Position numbers and translations under genes: made by a program. A stretch of 64,000 nucleotides of DNA, taken from positions 2,356,001 to 2,420,000 of the forward strand of contig OY720098.1 of assembly GCA_963082875.1 (NCBI GenBank). The letters run 5' to 3'. Under the pieces are notes generated by a model, which searched no databases, was not told where the DNA came from, and saw only the letters and a list, made by a program, of their open reading frames with translations. Of the stretch, positions 1 to 13,800 are shown one piece after another. Positions within the stretch are counted from its first letter, which is position 1. Every line of letters begins with the position of its first letter. Source of the DNA: Corella eumyota (Eukaryota > Chordata > Ascidiacea > Phlebobranchia > Corellidae).

Positions 1-193
1 AACAAATAAGAATATCAGTGATGTACGATTTAATATTTTATTAATATTAAAGTTAAAAAAAAATTTTAAACAGTTAAAAGGCTAAATCATGCGGTAGCAT
101 GTTGGTATTGCTGATACAAAGTCTGCAATGTTGATTAAATTGTATTTATAAACAGATCTTTGTTCTATTTAATATTTATGTGCCTGATTTTAG

Positions 194-3100
194 ATTAACT
201 ACAAAGCAAAGGATAAAGAACTAGCTCATAACTACAAAGCAAAAGAAACTGATAATTTTACTAAACATGCTATGAACGTAAGTTAAACTTTTCTCGTTAG
301 TTTTAAAAATTAATATTATTACTAATGTATTTTAGTTGACTTCAAGGCATAATCTTTCAATTTTTTTAAAGGTTACAAACAATATAAGTGATGCCAAATA
401 CAAAGCGGATTATATTGAAAATGTTGGTTTATGTTGGTTTAGACCAAATGAGCGAATATTTGAGCATGCCAGGAAAGTTGCTGACCTGAGCAGTAATGTA
501 AGTCATAATTTTAAAACCAACTGCTTCGTTTTTCAATTTTTATAACAGCAAATACAATTAGCCTACAAATAATATTTTTAAACTATGGATAAATAAAACT
601 TCAAAGATTTATTTAAAATTTAAAAACTGTTGTTTATATAATTTTTTTCACTAAATTTTTGATAGATTTTAATTGTAATTTTTTAAATATTTTTTCTGAA
701 TACTCTTTTTTTATTTTTACTGAAAATTTTCACTGGATGTTGTTTTAGAACAAATACAAGCAAGAAGCAATGAAGATGAAAGGAAAATATCACATCACAA
801 CCGACACTCCAGAGTTTGAAAGATTAAGAAAAGTACAATCTGATATTAGTGAGGTAAACAAAATGTGACTTGTTTGTTTTTATGTTCAAATAAATTATTA
901 TCATATTTGTTTTAATGAAGTTATTAAACAGTGTTTTATTTTCTAAACAAACTCTGAACGTATTCATGTGTTTTTTTTAATTTTTTTAGTTATTTTCAAC
1001 CTAATATTTATAACCCTTTCAAGGTTAGGTGCTTCTTTTTACAAGAACATAATTTAGAACATTTTTTTATTTTAAGTCAAAATACAAAGGTGAAAGTGGA
1101 GTCGACCAAGCTCAAGATTTTACCGTTCTTGAAATTACACCGGAGATCAAACATGCAACTCAAGTGTCTTCTCTTATCAGTAAGGTAAGTAGTTCAAGAC
1201 CCGGTGATGATAACACCATATAAAAAAATTTCTAAGTTGACAGTTTTTATTACTGTTGTATTGTGAAAATGGTTGTGAAGAAAAATATAAATATTTTAAT
1301 GCAGAACCGTTTATATTTCATGACTAATCTGATTCGTACAAAGTTTATTAGAAATATGTGTTTTTGGTTATTTGGAACGGCTAAAATTAAAAACTTAACT
1401 TTTTTCATTTGTATAACGTTTTTTGTTAACAACAGAACAAGTATAAAGAGGCTTTTAACAAAAATAAAGGAACTTATACGGCACTTGAGAATGAACCAGT
1501 TGTTGACCATGCCCAAAATGTACAAAAGATGCAATCAAAGGTACATTTAAAATTTTTATTTTAAATAAAAAATATTAAAAAAAATATATTATGCATTACT
1601 TTATTGCTAAATGCAATTGTTCCTGAAAAAATTATTGTTATTAAAACATCAAAACTATTTACTCGCTAGGTTGAATATGGTCGTGAGATGAAGAAAATGC
1701 CAAAGGGAAAATTTACTTCACTTGCGAATCGTCGAGATACTGATCATATGCAACAAGTGCAAAGAAATATCAGCAATGTATGTTGGAAACTGTATCGATT
1801 TGCCGTGGTTGTGTTTTAATCAACAAACTTTGCAGTGTTTTATTTCATCAAAAGTTGTGTTTTTGTCAAAATTTGATGTGTATTTGTTTGCACGATATTT
1901 TTTAGCATGACATTGCAGTTTTATGTTTTTATAAAACATTTTATTTTGTTTTGCTTTTTTACATCACTTTCAATATTATTTTTTCTGTACAAACCTCACC
2001 TATTGTGTTATTTTAATTTTTAGTGTTAGCAATTTAAGTGTTTACAAAATTCAGATGTGTTATTTATCGTGTGCTCTAAATTTTTGCATTTTTTTACTAA
2101 TTGGTAAGTTTTTTATCATGCTTTGACCTTATTTATTACGAACAGCAATTTAATTTGAATATACTATTTGTTCTACGTAAGTATACTCATAAAATAATAT
2201 TGCAAGAGCTTTGAATCTTACGTAGAAATTTTGTTGTTAAGTTTAAAAATAAGCTAATTTTATAGTTTAAAATTTTTTTCAGGTAATTAGATATATTGTT
2301 TTAACCTCATTTTTTCGTTGTGGCAGGCTGAATACACCAAGGAAGCTCGTGAAAATATTGACAAAGACTTTACAGTTATGGAGAGTAGACCTGATGTTGA
2401 ACATGCTATTAAAACTGCTAAGTTACAAAGTGATGTAAGTTTAAGGACAGTTTTGCAAAATTTAGTTTGTATGTGTTATTAACCAATAAATATAAACCAG
2501 TTTAGTTAAAAAAAATTCATACTGTTGTAATGAAATCGTTGTAAATGTAGTTTATTCGTTTATAATAAAGAATTTTATATTTTTATAGGTTCACTACAAG
2601 CAAAAACTTAAGAATAAAAACATTTCTAAAACACCAGCAATGAAGAGCGCAATGGATGCTAACAAATTACAAAGCAATGTAATATTGATTTAAAAATTAG
2701 ATATTTTAAAGAACTTAATACATTTCTGTTACATTTTTATTTTTGTAAATCAAAAATTTTTAATCTAACTTATTTGAAATTATGCCAATAATCAACGTTA
2801 TTATTGTAAATATTTTAGCTGGAGTATCGCAAAGAGTTTAACAAAGAAATTAAAGGAAAAGGTTGGAAGTTCATCAAAGACACTCCAGCACAGAAGCATG
2901 CTGAAGAGATCGGTAAAGTGCAAAGCCAGGTAAACATTAAAAATTAACAAAAACTAAAAATATGCTATATATGTTTAATAAGAATGTATTGTATTTACTT
3001 ATGTGTAACTAGAAATAATAAAATTTTCAGGTTTATTGTTAAATGTGATTACAACTATTATAGTTTAGTTCTATATTAACTTGTTTTTTTTTTTTGTATG

Positions 3101-6100
3101 TTGGTAATCATGTATGTTCACTTATTTGTTTGTAGTACAAATACACACAAAAGCATAGAAACGAGAAGTTAAAAGGTTACACTTCAATTACTGATAGACC
3201 TGATATTTTACATGCTACTGCTTGTAAGGATCTAGTCAGTGATGTAAGTTAAACTGTCTTACATTTATGTATCAAAAACTTATATTTTTATAAAATTTAA
3301 ATAGTTTATAAAATTCTAAGATTTTCTAAATTCGTTAAAGTAAAGTAAAACATGGCATAAACCTAAGTATATAAATATTATGTGCATAAATTTATTTGAA
3401 ATGTTTTGCTGATATCATGTTATTCTGTTTAGTACGAGTACAAGCGTCGTCATAGAAACATGACAGGTAAGGGATATACGTTTACACCGAATACCCCAGG
3501 CCAGGTTCATGCTGAAGAGGCCACACATCTACAGAGTGAAGTATGGGCTTAAAGTTAAATGTATATATTAATAAACAGGTTTCTTAGGTAAAATTTCTTG
3601 TAAAAAAATGTTAGTTATCTTAAAATTTTAAATGTTTAAATAATAAATTGAAGTGTAAATATTGGTCCAAATATTACAAAAAATGGTATTCAATTTTTTC
3701 TAATAACTCATAAAATTCATATTATAATTTTTTAATCAATTTAACCTATATTTTTTTTGAATTAGTTACAATATCGTCGCAAATATGGAAATACTGGAAA
3801 ATCTTGGCAATCTGAAGAATCACCATTCATTGGACATTATAAAGAAGCTCAAAAACTTGTGGATAATGTAAGTTTATTCAAAATATAACAAACTGTTTTT
3901 TGTTTTGATAAAGTGCTTGTTTACCTTAGTGATTTCTCAAAAAAAGATTTTTGTATATTTTGCCTAGAATATAAAATACACATAAATTTAGCAATACATC
4001 CTACACGTTAATTGCCCTACAACTAATTATTTAAAAAATTAAAATAATTTGAAAATTTTTAAATAATTTTTGTTTATATTAGATTGATTATCGCAAGAAT
4101 GCCAAAGAGCTTAACGCTAGAGGCACAGGTGCAATGGAAAGTACTCCAGCTATGGAGCATCACAAAAAAGCTCAACAGATACTGGATAGTAGAGCTTATA
4201 AAGCTGATTATGAGAGAACAGTTAAGGGCAGGGGAATGACGTTTGATTTACATGGAACACCGGCAATGGATCACATTAAACACGCAGAAGATATCAAGAG
4301 CGATGTAAGTAGAAACTTTTTAATTTTTTGTCAGCTTTTGATTAATTTAAGCGCAAGTTTTTATCAATTTTCAGGATAATAAGAAAATGTTACCAATTTT
4401 GCATTAGTAGCAACTTTTTTTTATTCACAATGGTATCTATTTATCTTACACAAATGTATCGAAACGTACATCTTATATTAATTTTTTATGTTGTATATTT
4501 TAGAAACTGTACAAGGAAAATTATGAGTCAATGAAAGGAAGGCCAACTTTGGTGATGGATGCACCTCATCTTGTTCATGCTCAGAAGGCAACAGCTCTAA
4601 TTAGTGACGTATGTTTTTCATATATTTCTACTTATGTGTTTTTCTTCTTATATCTAACAAGACTATAATAAGTTTTGACAGCATTCAATTATCATTTATT
4701 AAAATTAAATGAGCGATTATTTGATGCAAACTTTAAGAAAGCAAAAGTTTTGCGCAAGATGTTTTTTTTGTATATATCTTTATCCTCGATGTTGGAAAGT
4801 TGAATGCGCGACTTAAACATAGAGTAACATCAGTTACTCCGACCCAGTCTCGAGTTGCCTGTGGCAGTTTGGGATATTATAAATTATAATTGCCCGATAA
4901 ATATGCTGCTGATTAAGTGCTGGCTCAGCAGGAGTTCATACCGTTTATAGCGCCTTACTCAAGGGCACTACAGCATGAGATCAGTGGGGATTAAACCCAT
5001 GATCTCATGTGTGGTGTAGCAAGTGTTCTTACTACACCACGCTGCCGGTTTAAAGCAAACCTGGTTAAACAAACTTTATTTAAAAACAAACTTCTCAAAA
5101 TATAAAAACCTTGCGAAGCTCTTTTATAAAATGTTATAATTTTTCTTTTAAATTTTAAAGGCGAAATACAAACAAGATTACAACGAAAATCGAGGTCGAA
5201 TGTGTTCAATGTTGGACACACCAGAGATGAGAAGAGTGAAAGAAAATCAAAGAAACTTGTCAGAAGTAAGGGTTTCTTATTACTTTATTAACTTATTGAT
5301 AAAGTCAAATGTTTTATCTGTTTTTTATATTTTGAAACAATATGAAAATTTTTTTAATTTTTAGTTTTTACCAATTAATTTTTGCTATTGCTACTCTTGC
5401 TACTAGTAATTTTCTAACCTAAAATAGGTAATTTAAAAATTGCTTAGACATAATCGAAACGTAACATTAATTTTGCTGTAAATTCACAAATAAAAGTTGT
5501 GGCACAATTTTTAAAGAACGCAGTAAAACAAATATTTATAAAATGTTGTATTTATTGGTTTAGAGCAACTACAGATCTGATGCAGAAATGAGCAGAGGTC
5601 GCCAGTCTGCCATACTTGATACACCTGAACTTCGAAGGGTTAGGAAAAACACTTATAACACCAGCACTGTAAGTTGGTTTGTTAGGTTAATTAACTAATA
5701 ACACTTTAATAAGCAAAATACATGGACAGTTGAAAAAAGCTACATGTTATTAAAGTATTAACTAAACGTTGGTCTATTATTATTAAATCAGAATTGTTTT
5801 TTGTTAATATAACATTTTTAGAGCATCTTTGTGGTAAAAACTATATATAAAAACTATAAAACTTTTTAAATTTTTTAAATAATATAGTTTATAATTTTAT
5901 AATTTTCGCTTCTTTTTAATATTCAATTAATTTTTCGTAGCTTTTTGAATCTTTTTTTATTACTAATCTTTAAAAAATATATAATTTCTAAAACTTGTTT
6001 TTTTTTCTTCTATGTACTTTCCCTTCTATTCAACTTCTCTTCCATTCAACTTCTCTTCTATACCACCACCAATAATAACATCAGGTTAATTATAAAGATA

Positions 6101-8585
6101 CAAACAACAACCGACCCATGAATGTTTTGGACACTCCTGCTTTCCGAACTGCAAAACAAAACTCTAAAAATTTTAGCCAGGTATAAATTTACTGTTGCTT
6201 TCTTGCTATTTATAAATATGTGGTTATGTGAAAATCTTTGTTATAAACTTAATAAGCCTTTTAATTTTATGTTACTTTTATGTTTGAAACATTAACGAAA
6301 CTTTTACTCTCGATCTTTATATATAAACGTTCATTTTACAAGATTTTTATGATTATACTTATTTTTATAAAATTTTTACTTTACATTATTATACCAAATA
6401 AATACAATTAAAGATTTTCTTTTTTTTTTCAATATCAGATTAAATACAAAGAAGATCATGAAAATATGAGGGGCAAAGCTATGTCAGTGATGGACACTCC
6501 AACTTTGCGAACAGTTCGACAAAACACCCGAAACGTCAGCGATCTTGCCTACAAGGGAGCGCTAAAGAAAACGGAAGAAATGGAAAAAATGAGACCAAAT
6601 GTCGTTCAACCAATCAGTAAGTTATTACAAAACTTAAATTTTAATCTTAAAAAATTATACTTTTTTATGTAATTGATATGTTGGATAAAGAGTCGTCTAA
6701 TGCATAGTGCCTGTATCATAGAAAATAATATTGTCAAGACTAAGTATTTTTTTTTGTATATATCTTTATCGTCGATATGGGAAAGTCGAATGCGCGACTT
6801 AAACATAGAGTAACATCAGTTACTTCGACCCAGTCTCGAGTTGCTTGTAGCAGTTTGGGATATTATAGATTATAATTGCCCGATAATTATGCTGCTGATT
6901 AAGTGCTGGTTCAGCAGGAGTTCATACTGTTTATAGCGCCTTACTAAAGAGCGCTACAGCATGAGATCTGTGGGAATTGAACCCATGACCTCATGCGTGA
7001 TGTAGCAAGTGTTCTTACCACTACACCACGCTAGTTATAATCATGCGAAACACCAACAAATATGCGCTTACACAATACTAGCGAACAATTATCTTAAATT
7101 TATAAATAAGTAGCTTTATTGCACTTGGTTAAACAAATTCTTAATAAAGTTGAAAAAATATTTGATCTTTTCTAAACATGTTTTTATTTGTAGACAAAGG
7201 ACAGAAATCTAGTAAGATTATGTTCAACAAAACAAAGAAATTTGAAATGAAATCTGAACCTGAACATGAAGTTGTTCGTGCGGCTCCAATGAAAAGATGG
7301 AGGAGAAATCCTGGCTCTATCTTTGATTACGATCCTTCAGAATACGAGACTGATACCGAGTATGAAGAAGGGGGTAAGTACTTTTGTCGCTTCTTAGGTA
7401 AATAAAAAGTTGCTACTTTGTACTTACGATTAATTTTGAAGTAGACTTTTTAAAAAAACTAGCTTTAGAATAGTACGTTTTTAGAATAATAATTATAATT
7501 ACAACGCTGGAAGTTTGTGGAATGGTATTTTCTATTTTTATAATTTTTTATAATTTTTTTTTCATTTTAGTAAAGAAATCTTACTCAGGGAACGGGGTGG
7601 ATGCGGCACCTACAGATGAGGATGAAGACTTTAACCGGCTACGAACTCTTGATCCTAAAGCTTTTGTGAATAAGGCTGTTCCGTGGACCGACTATGTTCT
7701 TGGTAATGTTGTTAATTTTTTATGATAATGACAATAGTTAATCCTTAGTTTAGTGTAAAGTATTATAAGTTTAACTTTACAAGTTTAATTTCTAAATCAT
7801 AATTTTGGTTTTTACTAAATGAAATAGGTTTGAATATTTTAAGAATATTATATAACTTAAATAAAATTTATTGTTTGTTGTATAGGTTCAGGCCATAAAC
7901 ATGTGGGGGCACCTAATTCAGTTTATGATTACGATTCAACAAAGCTTCAAAAGTTTAACATGGGAGGCTCAACACCAGCAAAGGTAAGACACTGATCTCT
8001 ATACTACAATTTGTTACTTAACCCAAGTTAAGTAAACGTTTAATGTCGACAAATACTTTAGTTTAACTTTTACAAACCAGAATCAGTTACAAATGTTGTC
8101 TTTAAGAATTTGTTTCTATATATTTATACCTAATGTGGGAAGGACAACTTTACGGCCTAAACTTTTGGTAACTTACATTACCCCAGTTGTTTTTACTTTG
8201 TTGTTGGATAGTTTTGACTTTTTAATATTGCAAAATTTCCAACCTGCCGTTTGGTGTATGGGTAGTTACCGTAAAAGATCTTACATAGGGCATCATAACT
8301 ATGTTATAGTGTGAATCGAACTCAGTACCTACATCCAGTGGCCAGTGATGCCAAATTTAATAAACTAGTTTTAAACAGATTTAAAATTTTAAAATATTTT
8401 TAAAGCAGCCCCAATACAAAGCCTTGTACGACTACAACGCTGCCGACGGTGATGAGATCACATTCGTCGATGGTGACGTCATAATAGATGCACAAACGAT
8501 CGACGAAGGTTGGATGTTCGGGACCTGTTTAAGGACCGGACAGACCGGGATGTTACCGGCAAATTACGTAAAAATGGTGGCGTAA
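194..8585 (+). CDS. Nebulin-family actin-binding protein, 3' part with C-terminal SH3
   Basis: Thin-filament ruler/scaffold protein; the 5' end lies outside the window. Exons: 194-277, 372-497, 749-853, 1077-1184, 1436-1540, 1670-1777, 2327-2434, 2589-2678, 2819-2929, 3136-3243, 3433-3540, 3766-3867, 4083-4304, 4504-4608, 5161-5265, 5564-5668, 6085-6180, 6439-6616, 7194-7373, 7571-7702, 7886-7983, 8409-8585; about 886 residues in one continuous frame. Most exons are 102-111 bp, one nebulin module of about 35 residues each, with the actin-binding SDxxYK-type signature ([14 protein letters not shown]-like boundaries) and TP..xHA spacing. Modules at 5161-6616 carry LDTPE.RRV-type sequence typical of the C-terminal modules. 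An acidic/Tyr-rich linker (7194-7983) replaces the Ser-rich linker of vertebrate nebulin. The family call is firm; nebulin versus a shorter nebulette-like paralogue cannot be settled without the 5' end. Confidence 0.93.
4762..5050 (-). mobile_element. tRNA-derived SINE, full length
   Basis: Young-subfamily copy in a nebulin intron; from the right it has the tRNA-like head, body hairpins and A-rich tail (tail at 4762). A few changes include a lost base in the A-box area. Confidence 0.88.
6747..7033 (-). mobile_element. tRNA-derived SINE, full length
   Basis: Copy in the nebulin intron before 7194; complete from T-rich tail complement at 6747 to the head at 7033. Confidence 0.88.
8105..8345 (-). 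mobile_element. Old diverged SINE copy
   Basis: Only the tail motif (taatgtgggaaggacaac) and a B-box-like stretch near 8308-8330 are still recognisable. The middle is diverged. It lies in the last nebulin intron. Confidence 0.4.
8409..8585 (+). other. SH3 domain exon of the nebulin-family gene
   Basis: This last coding exon encodes a complete SH3 domain: ALYDY at the start, an acidic RT loop (DGDEITF), the GW pair after DEG, and a closing LPANYV motif just before the stop at 8583-8585. SH3 domains end nebulin, nebulette, LASP and N-RAP-related proteins and bind Pro-rich partners at the Z-disc. The acceptor could be at 8405/8406 or 8408/8409; both keep the frame and differ by one Gln. Confidence 0.93.
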
Positions 8586-9210
8586 TTTTTTATTTTAATT
8601 TTTAGAAAAATTTGTAAAAAATAATAGAAAGTTTTTAAGTTTAAGAAAATATTAACAAAAAAGGTCTTTTTTCTTGGACAAATTACGATTTTTTTAATAA
8701 ATTTAATCATTAAAAAAAACATGAACTTTTTTATATAAACATAAAATTTAAAAAAAGAGTTAATTTGTAATTATTTTATAAATTGAATAGGTTTTAAATG
8801 TAGAAATGTTAGTTTTGCTCTAAATACTGTTATTGAAACTTTTGTTTTGGTGTGTTTTACTTTAAGTTGTACATAATATCAATCAGCACCTGATAAAATC
8901 GTAAAATGTTTAGATTAACATAGGGCCCGCAATTCACTACCAATGTTTAAGAAATGTTGTAAATATCGCTAAAAAACATTTGCATGAAAACTGTATAGTT
9001 TATTTATACATTCTATATATTAACTAAGGTCTTACAAAATTTAATGTAATTTTTATTAATAATGGATTGATAAAATGTTAAAAAATTGGTTATTATATTA
9101 CTTTTATTCTATTATAAATTGATAAAGTATAGCCTTAACTGTTTTCTACTGCACTTTAAAATGTAAATACTACTAGGATTGTTGTCAAATAAATTATTTA
9201 ACACAAAAAA
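8586..9210 (+). promoter_or_regulatory. Nebulin-family 3' UTR with polyadenylation signal
   Basis: AT-rich sequence after the stop codon without reading frames. An AATAAA hexamer at about 9188-9193 is a plausible cleavage signal, giving a 3' UTR of about 620 nt. No SINE copy is seen here. Confidence 0.5.
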
Positions 9211-10750
9211 TGTCGTCGGTTTATGAGCTTTAAAATACCTGCCTATTACATCACTTTGGTTACAGGGATATTATCTTGTTACTATTGTTGAAATAGGCTA
9301 CATTCAGGACAGATTTGCTAAGTAAATATAGGATTGGGTCGAACTAGTAGCTGACAAAAGAAGGTAAGCAGCTTTCAAATTCTTTGATTCAAGATAATAA
9401 TTGAAAGGTTGTAGGAATTTGTTACTAAAATAGAAATGAAAACATAAAATGTCGTGACAGCTGAAAGTACCGCAAAACTAACTGCGTAGTTATATTTGCA
9501 ATGTTACTAGTTAGTTGTTAATTAAAAAAACGTTGTATATTTCTAAACGGAAAAACGTCATCATTTAGTTGTTAATATTGATAACATGATATTGCAAATA
9601 ACATGTAGTTTGCCTTCGGCGAATTTTAACGTATGACGTAATGAAAATCATGGCGTTGTAGGCAGGTCTAATATTTACTTAAAGTACAGGGATTAGACTG
9701 CTTGTACTAATGTGATGATTTACAAGTGGTCTACTATGTTTAAACTGTAACAAACTGTGCTACTAAGGAGTATATAGATTGCAATGTTTTAGTTGTAGCA
9801 AGCTAAACTTAACATAGACGAGAATTGCATATTTAAACAGCAAAAAACATAAATTTCTGTTTGAATAGTTAGTAAATTTTGTGTGTTAACAATATTAGAA
9901 ATTATTGTAGACTTTATGCATAAAGTTTGTTTTAAGGAAAACTCAGAAAACGTTTCGTAAAATTAGATATAAGAAACTTTGTCATATATAAAAACGGATA
10001 TCATTAATACTAATGGATATTTAGTTAATAATTGACTTTAGTTTACGGAAAATTTATTGTTTACCCAGTCTAGAAGGTAACAGTAACAATTAGATTTAGT
10101 TTGGCCTATTTTTTCGTATTTTATTTACAATAATCCAATTTAGCGACACAAAAATATCAAACGATTTTTCAAATACCTATCTCACGTTTTGTCTGAAACG
10201 TAACCTCTAGTATTTCAGAATATAATATCACGAAGCTATAACATAATACTTGGGTCACTTAGGTTCATAGAAATGTTACTTGAAATTTTCTAGGTATTTG
10301 TAAATTGCTGATTTGTCGATTTTTATCGCTTAAAATAACACTCCTTAAAAATGTTACTATTTAAAATAGGTTATTTTTCTAAGAGGTATATATATATATA
10401 TAATTGATTTGCAAACTTTTTTTAGAGTAATACCATAACATTTACGTAACGTAAAGAAACGGTAGTTAACAAAAACTGGTGAAACTATAAAATATTAGCA
10501 AAATCTAACAGAAAAAGTATCGGTTTGAATGCATTATATTGTATGTGTTGCAACAATGGTACGACCCCCATTTTTTTTACTGTTTACTTGCAAAATCGGT
10601 AAAAAAATGTAGATAAAATGGTATTAAAAACTAAAGAGTGAAAAGGACATAACAGCAAACATTACATAAACATTACCGTTAGCAGTGCGCAGAAAAATAA
10701 GCGTGGCAACCTCACTACCACCTGCGAGTTAAATTTTTGTTTATTTTGAC
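9211..10750. other. Intergenic region, nebulin to P450
   Basis: About 1.5 kb with no coding potential, no recognisable SINE and no RNA gene that I can support. It contains a short (AT)n run near 10388-10402. Regulatory sequence for the P450 presumably lies here, but I see no individual site beyond the TATA-like box listed separately. Confidence 0.6.
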
Positions 10751-10754
10751 ACTG

Positions 10755-10762
10755 TATATATA
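10755..10762 (+). promoter_or_regulatory. TATA-like box upstream of the P450
   Basis: TATATATA followed by a G-rich stretch, about 115 bp before the P450 start codon. The position fits a TATA box with a 5' UTR of about 85-90 nt. AT-rich background makes chance occurrence likely, so this is inference. Confidence 0.35.
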
Positions 10763-10877
10763 GTAGGGGTTTTAAAATTGCCTTTGTACGTTACTATAAA
10801 ATAATAATAGAAAATAAATGTTTAAAATTTTAACATTTTCTTCACTTTTTATTAGGTCACAACTTAAGTAATCTACT

Positions 10878-13800
10878 ATGCTACTTGGTGTAGGATTACA
10901 TGCAATAGAATTAATTTGGGGCAGTCTTAACATATGGGTTCTAACCCTAGCTGTGGTACTCTTTATCTACATTTGGTGGAGACGACCCTCCAAGTTCCCC
11001 CCAGGCCCCAGGGGGTTACCTTTACTTGGGGTATTACCCTACTTGGATAAGTACCCTGAAAGATTGTTTAAAAAGTGGGGTGATGAGAAGTATGGAGATA
11101 TTTTGTCTGTGAGGTTCGGGACAGAGGATGTCGTAATCGTAAACTCATTCGAAGCGACTCAAAAGGTAAATTCGTGTAATTTAAGTTCCTAACTTTTACA
11201 TTGCTTAATTAACTACTTTGTTGTTTGCAGAAATTAATTAATTAATACTAAAGTAAATACTAAATGTATTATCTGCGTTGGAGAACTATTTGTGGACTAA
11301 AATGCTTTAAAATTAATGTATTTTTTGACTTTTTTTAAATCTAAAGTATCTCTAGTTTAATAATTTTAATTTTAGGAATAAATAATAGTTAAAATTTTTA
11401 GACGTTCTTTCAACAAGGCCAAGCGTTTTCAGGTCGACCTTACAAGAACATATTTAAACAAGTAACTGGTGATCTCGGTATAGTGCTGAAGAATTACAGC
11501 GATGATTTTAATATACAACGGAAATTTGCTGTGCAAGTATTAGCGAAGTATACACAAAAAAATCAATTTTTTTTTAAATTTTAATTGGAAAATTTAACTT
11601 TTATTAATTTTTGGTAATTTGATAAGTTAAAATTTAAACTTTTGATCATTTTTTGTTTAGCTTTTTACTTAATTTTTTTTTTTAGATTAGGCTTTGGAAA
11701 AAAAGGAATGTTGGATATAATTAACGAAGAAGTTGATATTTTGGTGAAATACTTTGAAAAACAAAATGGAAAACCAATTAACTTTAAGGTGAATAACTTT
11801 GACCAAATTCTAAATGCACATTGACAAGGTCTTATTGAATAACATGCTTTCACGAAATAAACTACTGCTAAGCACATAACCAATTGACAAGTTAACCATT
11901 GTGCTATTAATTATAGGTAATATTATTTGAAATTGCCAAAGACCACTCGAGACTGAGTCAAAGTTACAAATATTACTTTATGTTTAAAATGTAAAGTCGA
12001 CCTTTTTACATCGAGAGCAAATGAATTCCAAAAAAGAAAATTAAAAATTTGTGTAATAAAATATGCATACTCTGTACGATTCACGTTAAGATATACAAAG
12101 ATTTACTTAAATTATTTTAATTTTTTTTTTAATAGAAAATCATCTACAAAGTGATGCTAAACCCGGTTGCTCAATTAGTTATCGGTGAAAGGTTCGATTT
12201 TTACGATGAAGAATTTGAAAAGGTTCTACAAGCAAGCGTTGATGTGTAAGTTGTTTGTTCCATTAACTTAGAATTTTTAAGGAGTAACAATTAAAATATT
12301 ATTTTTTAATAGTGTGGTATACAGCCGAAAGGTTTTGGGTTCGAGCCGCACCAATGCTTTTCTGTTTGCTATTAAGCCTGGCGTTACCGGATAGCTTAAA
12401 CACAATACAATATTACACTTTTTTTACAAAAAAAATTAAATTTTTCTTTCAATCCAAGCCTTAAGCAATATATATTGAACAATAAAAACAACAAAGAATG
12501 TAACTTTAATTTATATTTTTAGACTAGGTAACGCTGATGACGCAACAAAGATTCTTCTTGTTGATTATTTTCCTCCGTTAAAACTTTTACCTGGATTTAA
12601 AGAAGCAAATAAAAGGACTGTGGAAAGAATTCAAAAACTTCTGAGTAATAAAGTTAAAGTTTATTTAAGAAAAATTGTTTTAAGTAAATAAAAGCCTTAA
12701 TAAACAAATATAAGTTTGTGGGTTATAAATCACAGTTAAAAAAAATGCATTCAACAAATATTGTTAAATTTTTTTTAAACTTTTTTTCCGTTAGGTGGAG
12801 ACAGCGTGGTGGCAAAAACTTTTTTTTAAGATTTTACGTTTTTTTGTTCGGTAGTGTGGCAAGCCTGTCATGGCGTCGGACTATGAGCCTAAGGGTTTCG
12901 GGTTCGAGCCGCACCAACGTCACACTATTCGCCTTTGAGCCCAGCGTTCACGGATAGCTCAAAACACGTTATAACAGCACACCCTTTCCCAATAAAAAAT
13001 ATAAAACTTATCACCTTAAGGTAATATGGAAAAAAAATAAAGATTTTACGTTTTTTTAAACAACTTTTCTTTTTTTTAGACTTGGCCGAACAAAAAGTGA
13101 CTGCCCATCACAAAACTTTCGATAAAAATTGTATTCGGGATTTTATTGACGCTTACATCTACGAGCAGAAATATGGAAAGGACCACGAACTATCTAGTTT
13201 TGAGGTAATATAACCATTTTTTTATTGACTTCACCAGTTTGATTATATACAGAAGTAGATAACGTTCACATTTTTATACTCATAAACGCTACGACATTAT
13301 AAACAGTCAAAAACTGTAGAAAAAAGTAGAAAAAAGAAAGAAAATTGTTATCTCATGGTAAAAATAATGAAACAAGAAACTCCTGTTTGAAAGTTGTTAA
13401 AGTACATCCTGCAAAATTGTTAAACAAGTTCTAAGTGTAGTTACATAAATGTTCACACGAAAAATTCAGGAGTAACATAGAAAACTACATGTCGAGCTGT
13501 TTTTTAAAGCGCTTACAATGCTTACATTGACAAAATCTGTTGCTGTAGCGCCCATGAGTAAGGCACTTTAAACAATATAAACTCCTGCTAAGCCAGCACT
13601 TAATCAGCAGTATAATTACTGGGCAATTATAATCTATAATATCCCAAACTGCCACAGGCAACTCAAGACTGGGTCGGAGTAACTGATGTTACTCTATGTT
13701 TAAGTCGCGCATTCGACTTTCCCACATCTAGGATAAAGATATAATAAGTCAAAAATAACTGGCAGTTTGACAATCATGTATAATAGGATGACCAGTTGCA

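Noticed and set aside
336-545. Open frame starting MTSRHNL upstream of a nebulin exon
   Set aside because: The real exon begins at the acceptor at 372; the first dozen codons are intron sequence that stays open by chance.
10381-10405. TATA box cluster near 10390
   Set aside because: It is a plain (AT)n run about 480 bp before the start codon, indistinguishable from background microsatellite.
12850-12990. Functional tRNA gene
   Set aside because: The B box is good, but the arms do not close into a clean cloverleaf and a related truncated copy lies 500 bp away, so a tRNA-derived repeat fits better.
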